Shown here piece after piece: positions 24,848-36,447 of a stretch of DNA of 64,000 nt. The number at the start of each line of letters is the position of its first letter. Positions within the stretch are counted from its first letter, which is position 1. The translations under genes were made by a program, and so were the position numbers. The notes under the pieces were generated by a model. It saw nothing but the letters and a program-made list of their open reading frames with translations. It ran no database searches and was not told the DNA's origin. The stretch spans positions 248,001 through 312,000 of the forward strand of contig MU385714.1 in NCBI GenBank assembly GCA_022497155.1. Reading direction: 5' to 3'. The DNA is from Whalleya microplaca. Taxonomy: Eukaryota; Ascomycota; Sordariomycetes; Xylariales; Xylariaceae.

Positions 24848-26657
24848 ATGAACGAAATGCTGCAGAGCAGGCTCTTGCGTTGCTCTTTATTGATCGCGCT
24901 GGTCACGATAGGGGTATTGGGTAATAATGAGGAAGAAAAAAATCCGTGTTCGATATCCCTTGGGCCCGCGCGGATGCCAGAACATGAAGAATTTCGGAAA
25001 AAAATTGAACATATTATATTTGGGAATAATGCGGTCGAACGAGTTTTGTTAGAGTCGATGCCGGACTCCACAAGAAAGAGTCCTAGGGAGAGGGCGGCAC
25101 CAGTCTTGGGTACACCACAACCGACACCGCCACCGCAGAAGCGCCAGGACGATGGCCAAATTCAAGCACTCTCGTCACAACTTCAGTCCGTGTCAGAATC
25201 AGCAACTCAGGCTATCTCGTCTGTTTCTTCGAGCGCCTCTTCAGTTATAAGTCGTACCTCTGAATCCGCGCAGTCTGTCCGCCAGTCAGCGGACCAGGCA
25301 GTCCGGTCTGCAAACCAAAATGCCGACGAAGCCAACCGGCAACTATCACAAACTAGGTCGTCAGCCTCGAGTGCAGCCTCACAGGCTAGCGCACAAGCCA
25401 GTGATCAGATGTCACGATCGATGTCGAGCATGAGCAGCCGCCTAGCTAGCGCTCAGAATAGTGCGGAAAGTGCAGTCAGTGCTGCGAGAGAAGAGGCGAG
25501 TTCGAGTGCAGCGAATGCAGTAAATATAGCCGCCAGTCAAATACAGGCGGCAAGGGCGGATGCGAGCGGTGTGAGGGTGCGTATTGAATACCCAGTCCCT
25601 AGGTCAGAACGTCCAGTATCGACTAACAAACATGCAGGGTGATGCGAACTCCATCGTAAACCAAGTACAATCTAATTCGGTCTCGGGAACAAATATTGCC
25701 ATAATAGTCGTGGTCTGTGTCGTCGGCACTGCCATCGTTACATCTTTAATCTCGTACTTCATCGTTCGCTATCGACGGAAGAAGAGGCGTGCTCGGGAAG
25801 GCGAAGCAGCTGCTATAACCCCTAATGAGAAGCCTGACGAGAAGCCCATTGCTGTCCGTGGTTCATCACCAGGTAGTCCGAGGTTCACACCGTGGGGTTC
25901 GGGCACAGGCTATCCTATGGACAAGCTCAAGCTTCCGGCCCTGAGTCCCTTTATAAAAAGCAAGAAACTCATGGACAGCCCTGCTGTCATTGGACTGGCG
26001 GCGACTACTAGCGAAGATAGCCCAAAGGGTGACCGTGGGATAAATAACGAGGACGATTCAAGCTTCAGACTGAAAAAGGACAATAGCGTCAAGAGTGCAA
26101 CCAGCGTGCGAATCATCCGGGTAGGCAGCCAAAAGGGCAAGGCCAAAGCAGAAGATGAAGAAGCCCCCGTCGCAGTCGCCTCGCCACCACCGCCTCTACC
26201 AGCAGCCGTTACGGCACCCATACCACCACCAGAACCCTCACCAGCGCCCGTCACCCCTCCACCAGCCCGCACCGCGATGGCCAGCCAGCAACGGTGGCGG
26301 TTCCGCGACAGCAGCGACATCGAGTCCGCGGAGCCCACGCCCACCATCGTGGCGCGCCCCTCCATGCGCAACACGAACACCGCCAGCCTCCGGTCCAGCC
26401 CCGACGGCGGTCCAGGTGCCTCGCCGCCCCGGGTGCCGAAGAACGCCGGCGCCAGCTTCGCCACGTTCCCGCGGGTGCGCAACAGTCCGCCCCGGGGCTC
26501 CGCCGCGGAGGCCATCATGAACCGCGGGCGTGCGGCCTTGGTCGAGAGGAACGGGACGGGCACGGAGACTACTATGGGGGGCAGGATGCGCGATAGTGTT
26601 CGCTCGAGCCGGGAGGCGTTGATGCGGGGCCCGAACTGGCCTTTTGGGGGTAGGTAG
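24848..26657 (+). CDS. Ser/Ala-rich single-pass plasma-membrane protein, uncharacterised
   Basis: Two exons, 24848..25576 (or ending at 25570) and 25638..26657, give about 582 residues. Residues 1-25 form a signal peptide (LLRCSLLIALVTIGVLG). A KR dipeptide in PPPQKRQDDG near residue 100 looks like a Kex2 site. An ectodomain of about 130 residues follows, almost wholly Ser/Ala/Gln/Asp in heptad-like order (SASSAASQASAQASDQM), probably a long helical rod. One transmembrane helix (IAIIVVVCVVGTAIVTSLIS) is followed by a basic stop-transfer (RYRRKKRRARE). The ~300-residue cytoplasmic tail is Pro/Ser-rich. The architecture recalls fungal wall-stress sensors, but no WSC domain or cysteines of that kind are present, so the role is unknown. 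Two in-frame donor sites 6 nt apart make the joint uncertain by two codons. Confidence 0.75.
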
Positions 26658-27966
26658 GTAGGTAGAGAAGTAGTCGGGGCGGAAGATCAGGGATCGAGTT
26701 GGCCTGGAGGACTGTTAGTGCGAGGGGTGTATGGAGTACTCTGCGAGATACCAGAAAAATAGGGGAGAGAAGTTGCGTGGTGGAGGATAGATAGTAATGT
26801 GACGCGGAAAGACGAAGGTCTAGAACTGGAATCCCCGTATTTAGTATGTAATGTCATTTAGTTAGTAACACTTAGTTTTATAGTCAAGAAGTTGTTCATT
26901 CTGGCTAAGTTCTTGCCATGACTTGCCTGTTGTTTGCAAATATGAGGCCGTACGATCCTAAGTCTTATAGTTAAGCTGTATCCTTACGATAACTACCGTG
27001 TAATCATCTCCTGTTAGAGAGCTGATTAGCTGACGACCTCAGTGCAAAAGCGAGCAGTGCTTGGCTCTCCTACATGATCAATAAAAAGTCAAGAGTCTGT
27101 GGAGTTCCTCTGAGGATGTATATCCGCCACACGGGTCATCTTCGCTAAGCTATATTGTGATGACCGGCAATAGACAGTAATGGAATAGAGAATGAACCGG
27201 AAAACGCTTATGCGATCCGAGAAGTCGGTAAAGACAGTTTTATTAACCTCTACCTCTACAATTATGGAGTCAGTCACTTAGGACGACTTGAGGATTCGAA
27301 AACTAAATCGAGCCTGTTCTTGTCTCCATCAAGTGTAGACGTTACTTTATCTTCTATAGCATCATGGGCAGGCATACAAACATTCAAGTTCATATATCTG
27401 GTGTCCACATGTCAATTATGATCAATGAGACAATTCGCTACTACCTTGGACCAGTTGAACAGACAGGCCTCCTCGCCTTCTGGTTATTAATTCACCGATG
27501 TACCAGCTTAGCGCCTATTACGAGGCGTTTTCTAGCACAGCCACCAATCAATATTGCTGTCAATAGCGTCTATACGGTTTGCCAACAACGCCTGATGTTA
27601 TGCAAATGTGATATGCCCCTTTTCCATCGTGAAAGAGTTAGAAGAGTAATGATATCCGATATCGCGGCAAGATTCAGGTCTAATACCTCTGTCGCCAGAG
27701 GGTCACCTCCTATTCCGAAAAGACGGACAAGGAATATAGATGTTGTAATGCCGATCAACTGCGATGAATTCTTCGGAGACACACACCAGCAACTCCGGGA
27801 CCCAAGTCTATGCAATTTTCCAAGCTGTAACATCACCCAATGAATTGTAAGAACAAGAAGGGAAGATGCATATCGATCCACATCGCGAGGCATGGACTGC
27901 TGAAGAAAGAAATAATATGGCGTTTGCCGAGTCTGGTCCCTAGCAAGGGCCGATTCAGAATTGTTA
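26658..27966. other. Convergent intergenic region (membrane protein / Nudix)
   Basis: 1.3 kb, with overlapping short open frames on both strands at 27364-27893 that have no recognisable domain or splice context. A GGTA/GTAG run sits at about 26650, at the stop of the upstream gene. Confidence 0.4.
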
Positions 27967-28556
27967 TCATCTGGGCATGGTGGACAGTTCCAGTGCTTTT
28001 AGGAGTTCCGGTCGGTCCGAAAGGACCTCTTTAGCCTGAGAGAATGTGAACCACCGGCGTTCCCTCTTGTGCCTCTCTGGCCAGTCTTCTTCCTCTGTAA
28101 GAACCGTAGCCTCGTAAAAGCGGTATAGGGCCTTTGGCGCGTCCTTTGACAGTCTCTTAGGCGGCCTCGAGTCAATGACTTCGCCAAGGTCATAGTCAAT
28201 CTGGATGGTTATGCCGGCCTCTTCCCACGCTTCACGCTCAGCAGCCTCAGTGCATTCTTCATCTAACTCCCAGCCTCCCTTGGGGAGAACCCATCCTTTT
28301 CTTCGAGTCGACTGGATGAGCAAGACATGCCCTCTGTCCTCCGTGAGAGGTACTACCCCGGCTACTAATCGTTCGCCCTTCGAATTATAACCTGCCAAAA
28401 CAAGGGTCAGTTGGTCTACGGAGGAGGCGACTCAAAAATTATCCGATCATGGGAACGCATCCAAATTAAATTGACGAGTATTGCAGTCGACTTACGCTGG
28501 TTATTTCTACCAGTACGAGACTCCATTGTGCGGTTACTCGACGAGCCGGACGCCAT
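27967..28556 (-). CDS. Nudix hydrolase, diphosphoinositol-polyphosphate / dinucleoside-polyphosphate type
   Basis: Two exons (28556..28496 and 28391..27967) around a 104-nt intron give 161 residues. The Nudix box is complete: G-x5-E-x7-REAWEEAGI within GGWELDEECTEAAEREAWEE. It is preceded by STRRKGWVLPKGGWE, typical of the DIPP/Aps1/Ddp1 subgroup that cleaves diphosphoinositol polyphosphates, diadenosine polyphosphates and possibly polyphosphate. Exon 1 encodes 20 residues (MASGSSSNRTMESRTGRNNQ) and joins at phase 1 to RYNSKGERLVAG. An internal ATG at 28398 would skip exon 1, but the exon 1 joint is clean. The substrate call is family knowledge, not visible here. Confidence 0.9.
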
Positions 28557-29573
28557 GTTCCAAGTCGTAATTCAGGAAGACGCGACGGTTCAGCTCGAGT
28601 GGGTTACGATGTTGAGGAACCCTGGTGGTAGCCAAGTCCCGAGCGGAGAGTTCCGGCCAGATGAAACTGGAAACAAGCGGTTTACCGACAAATGTTCAGC
28701 TGCATGATCGTGAATGGTTTGAGAATATGCGAAGTCGCGTAGCCAGTGTCAAATTATATATTCCTCGGGATTTTGTGATGTGGCTGTTGCACCAAAGGAT
28801 CTTGTTGCTAAGAACCTTAAACCTTCAATGCATAAAATGTTGTGTTTGTGTAGTAGTGTAATAATACCTTGGGAATCCGGCCCCGGCAACCAACAGGGAA
28901 AGGGAATGATGAGCAGAATTGGTGATCTTGTACGTCCACATGGACACACTCATTCGCCTGTGGTTATTTATTCTGACTTTTCGTGTGGTCGGGGAGCTTT
29001 ACTGGAGCATCGACAGAAGGCAAGGCGCGGCGGAACAAAGAGTTCGCATGCAGTCAAAGCAGCGGGCAGGTTAGGAAGGGTCTCGACAAGGTACAATGGG
29101 TGCAGTTGCAGTTGCACGAGACTACATTCGACAGACAGGGCTGGGCTGCTGCTGAGCTGACTTTTTGTCTCTGCTGCCGCGGGGCAAGGACGGACTTAAG
29201 TGGAGAATGGAAAATAGAGAAGAAAAGTGTTGAAGTCACTAATGACGGATACTAGGAAGAAAAGAGAATGGTCCAGTAGGGGGCACACAGCTTTTTGGAA
29301 GGTGAGAGTAAGTTCGAGGGCGGCACCGAGAGCTCTTCTGCCTTGACCGGGACAGCCTTTGAAAGTCTCGTGCCATGATTGTAACAAAATGGAGGGGTAC
29401 AAGCCCGATGAGATAAATAGGTAGAACTGGCTTTTATAGCACTCTATTAATAAAAAGAGCCCCAGCCAGGCGAGCTACGGCGGCAGACCAGGGCAAAGGC
29501 AGAGAGGGCGGGCCCAGGCTAAGCGCATCGTACATGCTACCCGCGAGTAGCTTCGTCCCATGCCAGGCGAGAC

Positions 29574-29593
29574 AAGGCAAGGCAAGGCAAGGC
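29574..29593. repeat. Microsatellite (AAGGC)n
   Basis: Four perfect pentanucleotide copies. Confidence 0.9.
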
Positions 29594-29812
29594 GAAGGTT
29601 CGTACCTAATGGCTAATGGGCTCGTCGAGACAGGCGGCCTATGTATGTATATATGAACGAATGAATGAAATGCTAGGACGTGTAAACATGGCGCATGACA
29701 TTGCAGGGCCGATACTGCCACTCATTACCACTCATTACCCGGAGTGTCCGGCCAGACACTCGATAGACATTCGCGAGTCCGGTGAAGAGCGGTAGGTAGG
29801 CTGGCTGGTAGG

Positions 29813-29845
29813 TACATACATACATACGTACATACATACATACAT
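29813..29845. repeat. Microsatellite (TACA)n
   Basis: Eight TACA-type units, one with a single substitution. Confidence 0.9.
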
Positions 29846-32800
29846 CATACCGCCTAACCTAGGTAGAAGCAAGAGGCACAGGCACAGACTTCCACTGGTG
29901 GTGCAGATGGTGGTGGTGGTGGCATTTGGAGCTAGGGAATAAAACGTGCCGGCATGCCCTAGAGATGGATGTACATAGCTAGGTATGCAGCAGCCTACCT
30001 AGGTAGAGTGTGGGTAGAAGAGACTCGAAGAAACCGTCGAAAGCGGGAATATGTGTTCGTTTAGAGGGGAAGGACAAAACTTACTAGAAAGAGAAGAAGA
30101 AGAAAATTTCTCATGAGGAATCGCGTCACGTCTCGTTATTCGCATGCATGCACTGAAAGTCCCTCCTACCCAGGTACCTACCCCTCTATTCCTCTGCTCC
30201 TCTGATCGAAGCTTCCCCACTACGTATGTAGAGGAGACCCGGGAGTCCCTAGAAGAGATCCCGAAAAGCTCTACCCTCCTTCTGTCTTTACTGCTTCCGA
30301 TACCCCCACTATACTTACTTGTAAGTACCTGGCATGGAGTCCACACAAAGTATACATAATAGCGTGGACTTGGGGACGCCAGGGAAAACTGTAACCTAAT
30401 GATAATTTCTATACGTATATTCGACTTAGGTGAGTCTATACTAGGTATACAATTATACATATCGCTCAAGCTTATCTTATGTTGGCAGCATTATACATAT
30501 ACATGTCTATATTGAGACCATTATATGTTGAGACTCTCATATATATACTTAAATTCGACTATATATTGAACTAGTCGACAGTACCTATCTACTTACCTTT
30601 GTAGGCAGACACTGCATGGTTCCCTCGAGTTTGTACGTGAATATCTATGCGTACCTCTGTAGGCAGTAGGAACTGAAAGTCGAAAGTGTGTGGCTTACTT
30701 TTGTGTATACTGCGTATGTAAACATGCTGCTTGCCATCGAACTCCAGGATCCACCATGCCCTACGCATACAATACCCTATAGGGCTCATAAACTCCGACT
30801 GTTGAAGGAGGAGATATGTAGGCAATCTAGGGGTATGTGAAGGTCATAACTGACATCGGATCTGTCCCTTGCCTGCATCTCGTCCGCCGATCAAGTCCTC
30901 GAACGCCTCCCCGGTTGTCCTCTGCATCCACGACACCACCTCAACAACTCGACGAGATTCGGGACACTTGGTTGGCTTGGGTATTACTGCCATCAAGAGT
31001 CCTTTCTTGGAAATGATCCTCCAATTATGCTGGACTTACTGTAGCAGTCTATGCATCTGCCTGCATATACGTATGTCCTTTCCTGTCTATCTCTTAAGGT
31101 ATGCAGAGAAATATTTAGTATGCGGTTGTAAATAGAAATGTCTCAGTCATTCGAACGACACCTAGCCTAGGGTATACCACGCTAGTGACGTAGCATCTGA
31201 ATGCTTCTGGAAGATTGGGTACATGTCGTCCAGTCATCTTAGTCCCCGCAATCCCACGATTTTCTTATGTTTCACAATCACTGCCAACCAGCCAACTTAT
31301 TACATTCAGACATCAATACTAACATACGTATGTAGATACCTTACTAATACTTATAGACATTGTCGATGGTCGTGGGGGATGCCTTGTCATATTGTCATAC
31401 TTGTCATACATAGTACATACGAATAATACTGTAGGAATCTAGGTATAGATTGACCTCGCCTCGACAGATTTTAACAAATTAGAACCAACCAATCTATATT
31501 ATCTTATTTAGTCTACATATCTAGGGTAAACTACATACGTGTTCAAGCAATTCCCTTTTGCGGTGGCACCTGCATCTATGATTAGGTACCTACCGACATG
31601 TACCTAGCATATAGAACAAGTAGTGTAGGTACCCAATTGCTGGACGTTCAATTCATTTACCGCTAAATACATGTACCTCCTAACATTGTATTTATTTTTC
31701 TCCCCGATCATCACTTGACGGATTCATCGTGTTCAAACAGCTTCGATTCTGACTCAATACTGGACTGTCCGTGATACGTAACGTGCGTTGCACACGACAC
31801 GGCACCTAAGGTGTTCCTGACGAATAGTCCATCACCCTGTGCTGCTTCCGAGTAATAAGTCTCGCCCATTCATCCGTCGAAACTTAACCGGACACAAACT
31901 CGTCTTGATCGGTTCGACCTACTCCACCAACCAAGACCAACTTCGGACTTATACTAGTAGTATCGTTGTTAACGACAGACCCCTGCGCCCAGTACATACG
32001 CATATCCAGCTGCCTTCTACCTACATAATTATCTTGTCTACTGCGAGTAACTAGCTCACCCTGGCCGTCGTGGGCGCAACAGATATGCAGGAGACCCCTG
32101 GGGATGCGATATTGTATATCGCACCAATTGGTAAGCCGTCAGATCGTCATCATTGTCAGCCAATTTACCCCAAACACTCCTAAACATCCTCAACCAACCA
32201 TCCGTACCTCGTGTAGAGAGGAGACGTTACCGTTGGTCAGTTGGGTGCATTTGATTTTTATGGGGACGCATGCTCCTTTGCAACCACTACCAGACGACTG
32301 GCGTCTTCCCGAAGCGCCGCACGGCTCCGAAAGTCTACAGAGATGAGCCCCTATGCCATCTCAAGTAGGTATTCCTGATGCCAAGCCTTATATATCGGTC
32401 AAATACCACAGCCTTACAACATTTTACTTATTACTGGATATATACGGGCCACTCACCATATCATTCCGTGTCACACCGACGTGCCTTCGTCCTGAACCGC
32501 ATCTCTGCATCGTGTAACTCCTTTTCCATTCGCGCCTCGGGCACGATGCTATACTTTTTTACGCCTCTCTTTGGATCTGATATGACTGTACGCCTGATCA
32601 AGTGATTAGCCATAAATTCAACGGCTACACGATGTAGTTACCTCTTACTCAGCTTCTAGTCGAGGTTCTGCGATCTGGAATCCTGATGTGAACATGGTCC
32701 GGCTAACCTTTTCCAGGCTACAGAAAGTCATCGGGCAGTTGTGGTTACTGCCGCCGTGCTCAAACCGGTCAGTCCAAATATCCACCTGATTATGCCGGCA

Positions 32801-33013
32801 CCTCGCAAGGAGCCAATGCTCTCCTGTAGAGTCTCACCTAAGTCACTGGTGTTCATATGGCTCAGGGATGCTACTCAATCATTGTTGTCCCATGATCTGA
32901 GTATTCTGCTTCATTGCAGGGTCTTACGGCCAGTTCTTGTCCAAGCCTACTGCCACATGGCTAGGTTTGCGTTTTTTTATTCGAGCTGTGTCTAACCTGC
33001 TTGCAAATTGTAG

Positions 33014-34436
33014 GTCGCTCCTATTATGCACGTGCACAAGCTATAAGCCCAAGAAGCTACCAGTCCTTGATCGATCGGTGTTGGAGACGATCTGGAACAC
33101 TTATCTACAGGCCGAATCAGAAGGACGCTTGCTGCCCCCATTATACTATACGCCTTGATGCCAGTCGATTCAAGGCTTCTAAAGACCAGCGACAGGCCGT
33201 CAACCGTTTCAACAAGTACGTCATCGGTGATACCTATGCACGGGAAGCTGCCCGCTTATACCCCAAGTCACGCGAGCAAGCGCGGAAGCGGGATAACGAG
33301 TTTGACTTGGTGGAGAGAATTCACGAATGCGAGAGCGCATCTCTGAAGCAGCCACCTGCGCCTTGCCATACCTTCTCTGTCACACTAGAATTGGATGATT
33401 TTACCGAGGAGAAATACCGTGTGTACGAAAACTACCAACAAGTTGTTCACCACGAGTCCCCGCCGTCTATCTCCCGCGAAGGATTCCGGAACTTCCTCTG
33501 TTCTTCGCCCCTGATACGCGATACACTTACAACACCAGATGGAAAAGAGCGGAACGTTGGCTCGTTTCACCAGTGCTATCGACTTGATGGCCAACTGGTG
33601 GCCATAGGTGTGCTAGACCTCCTTCCTGATTGCGTCAGCTCCGTTTACTTTCTCTACCATGAGTCCATCCAAAGATTTAGCCCTGGCAAGCTCGGTGCCC
33701 TCCATGAAATAGCACTGGCACTGGAGGGAGGCTATCGATGGTGGTACCCTGGTTTTTATATCAACACCTGTCCTAAGATGAGATACAAGATCGATTTTTC
33801 GCCGGAACAGATCTTGAATCCTGACACTATGAAGTGGCACGAGTATGTATTCCAGGATCCAAGACCCCCTAATTCTTATTCCCCGCCCTTATTCTTATCC
33901 CCACATTCAGTTCTGCGTATTTGGAATGACTCTAGATTTACAATTCCCGAGATGGCTTGGGACTACGGAGCTCATTTGGCAAATAGAACTTCTACTAATT
34001 ACGGATTGTGCATAGCCTCACCGAGGATATCCTAGCAAAGTTCGATGACCACGGGTATTTGGACTTCTCGAAAGGGGAAGAAACTCGCACAGAGAATGTT
34101 CCACAAACAGAAGAGACTACATCAGTGGAAGTTGAGGTTCCGGATGATACAGCTGATGCGGATGGCTCCAAGAATGATACAGACTTGACAATATTCGATG
34201 GTGGCATGCCGGGAATACCATCAATAGAGGAAGTCAACTCATTTGACTTGGACCATATCGTCCTCTTCCTCGATAGAGGCGACTACCACGCCGTTGACTT
34301 CTTCCAGTGGCAGGGCGAAAGCATCAGGGACGGGACATCGGTCAAGGCCGCGATCGCAGAGCTAGTCGCAGCGATCGGCCTGGAGCTGTCGCCGTACTTG
34401 TGCCTGGATTTCAGAACAGACGCAACAGCAACCTAG
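33014..34436 (+). CDS. ATE1: Arginyl-tRNA--protein transferase Ate1, 5' end unresolved
   Basis: Two clear exons, 33014..33842 and 34016..34436, are joined across a 173-nt intron with a perfect GTATGT donor (MKWHD / LTEDILAKFD). Ate1 transfers Arg to N-terminal Asp/Glu for the N-degron pathway. Hallmarks are RSYYARAQAISP, DRCWRRSGTLIYRPNQ, the essential CCPHY motif, KDQRQAVNRFNKYVIGD, SFHQCYRLDGQLVAIGVLDL, SSVYFLYHES, the ALALEGGYRWWYPGFYI segment and PKMRYK. The tail DGGMPGIPSIEEVNSFDLDH matches fungal Ate1. The first exon must contribute one base before 33014, and the family's CxYC motif should lie there. A 45-nt candidate exon (32920..32964) would be in frame but has no cysteine. The gene may be decaying; see findings. 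I leave the start open. Confidence 0.8.
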
Positions 34437-34562
34437 TCCGAAGCTGAAAACGGTTCAGAGGTTTCAACTAAAAACAGCTCAGATGATTCAGCTGAGAACG
34501 GTTCGGAGGATTCAACTCACAGTAGCACGCCGGCGTCCGAGCTAGGGAATGAGGACCTTTAG
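34437..34562 (+). other. In-frame coding-like extension after the ATE1 stop
   Basis: Directly after the ATE1 TAG (34434..34436) the same frame stays open for 41 codons to a second TAG at 34560..34562. It would encode an acidic Ser/Glu/Asn-rich tail with two copies of AENGSExST. Two of the three differing codons between the copies are synonymous. No such extension is needed for Ate1 function. Confidence 0.4.
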
Positions 34563-35070
34563 CTCAACAGGATGCAACGATAACCACCATCTGCACATAG
34601 TTTGGTTGACGAGACTGATTAGTATGATACATGGCTAGAGCGGGACGATGCGGTAGTTTGTAACAAAGCACGGTTACCCTCAGCGATGTTTGAATATATC
34701 AACATTGGTTATTACTGTAAGTGAATAGCTTGGGAGCGATGGAAGTAGACCTATCATAGGTCTACAACGTATATTTACAAAGTAGTCTAGAAATACGAAG
34801 CGCTTTGATACATACTGCTCTTACGTTAGAGAAGCGTGCTCTTGAGGTAGAAGAGCGACTAAGACTTACTAACAATCCAGTCAGAATGCTAGCTTTACAG
34901 CTCCTAGGCCGCATATTACGCTGGCAGGTTTATGGCTGCGTACATGGTGTTGGGGCATGGTGCCAAGTACCCTGACTTGGAGCTTCTACTCCCTATAGTG
35001 GCATCTACCAGTTCAGTTTCAATCCATCACTCAATCTTCCCCTTATGAAAACCGTATCTCATATCTATAA

Positions 35071-35114
<44 letters not shown>

Positions 35115-36447
35115 AAGAACAGGTAGGTACCATCTCCCAGTCCTCATCCGCTTACTCTCCTAACACCCATAACAGCGACACTGGCATGTAAGATTATGTA
35201 CTTAGTCGATGTCACCTCTTTACAACCGTGCTGCCTCTAGCTAGTTCGCAAGTACGATGACCGAGTATAATATACCAATAAAGCGAAGATTATACAACAA
35301 CACAGAAAATATAGGGCCATGAAAACGTAGCATAATAGGTTTTCTGTATCTCGAACGCAATGTACAATTCATCGATGACTCTTTGGCTGATGGTGAAGGT
35401 ATCTTAACGGTGCTTATATGATAGACACAGGGGAATTCTTATGTGGTTGTCTACAAGAGAAGACAGAGAAATAGTCAGAACTAGCTGATATCTGTCATCT
35501 TGCACCGTAGCTATCAGTTGTGGTCTCTTTCCAAGACTGTCCAGGAATCTGGTACTTTCCTGCACGCTGTCACTGGAGTTGAAGCCATGTTGCCTTGGAT
35601 TATGTCCCCGGAACTCTCTTGTATAGTGAGTCAATGTAAAAGAAGATACTAGGTTCCCATTGTAAGATTCATAAGAATTTAGTTCACTAGTTGTTCCTTA
35701 TAGTTGTTAAGGTAAAGCAAAATAGGGGCAGCCTCTCTTCCAGCCAAAGCAATTATTAGTCACAACAATCTATGTACCTTGGAAATGACATTTCTTTCTC
35801 TCAATTGGCAACGGTAACATGATACACTCCGAAGAAAACCATCGGGGGTATTTTAAAATAACTTGTAGTGCTCAGTATACAAGCTTTCCGAGTTAAGTAA
35901 TTTGTCAACGAGTTATTTGAAGTTCATATCCCGGTATTTACATCGAAGTAGATCAGCTCAGCTAACCCCCTTCTAAGTCACAGTTTGCGATACTATGATA
36001 ATAGAAGAAGAATAATATCACTGGAGCTTTCAATTTTTTGGACCTTGATACTTACGATGTGCATACGCTTGAACTGGCTTGTTATAATCATATTAATTCG
36101 GGATTATTGCATGAATAGTTTCTCGTTGCATTTAAGCAATCAGTCCTCAGTGTCACATCCAAGCCTTGCGAAAGCAGCCCCACCAGCAGCTCGAGCCGCA
36201 AGTCCAGCTCCGACCAATCACAACCCCTACACAGCTCAGCTCGAAAATCTCCATCCCACCTCAGCCTTGCAACAAACTGAAGCTCCGTCGACAAGCAGCA
36301 AGCAAATCCGCAACTTCGCAACCCAACCTCCACCAATTGCTCTGTCTTTATGTGTATATGCGCATGTATGTACGCACATGAAATCGGCAACGACAAATAC
36401 CCCGTAAGACCGCGCACCAACCTGGCGCACCCACCACCACAACCACC
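34563..36447. other. Intergenic region between ATE1 and RRP42
   Basis: 1.9 kb, AT-rich, containing a long (GT)n tract. No gene is supported; the final ~300 bp should hold the RRP42 promoter. Confidence 0.45.
35073..35110. repeat. Dinucleotide microsatellite (GT)19
   Basis: Uninterrupted GT run of 38 nt. Confidence 0.95.

Larger units (their letters stand above)
28557..33013. other. Gene-poor region upstream of ATE1
   Basis: 4.4 kb with no supported gene. Frames are short and interrupted. It carries AAGGC and TACA microsatellites and repeated CCTAGGTA-like motifs (for example near 29985-30005). The part after 30400 is AT-rich. The true first exon(s) of ATE1 may lie at its right end (see findings). 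Confidence 0.4.

Noticed and set aside
25910..26563. 217-codon minus-strand frame inside the membrane-protein gene
   Set aside because: Antisense to exon 2; Gly/Ala-rich translation is the shadow of Pro/Ser/Thr codons.
27364..27893. Overlapping frames of 159 (plus) and 107 (minus) codons
   Set aside because: They overlap on opposite strands, neither shows a domain, and both lie between two gene 3' ends.
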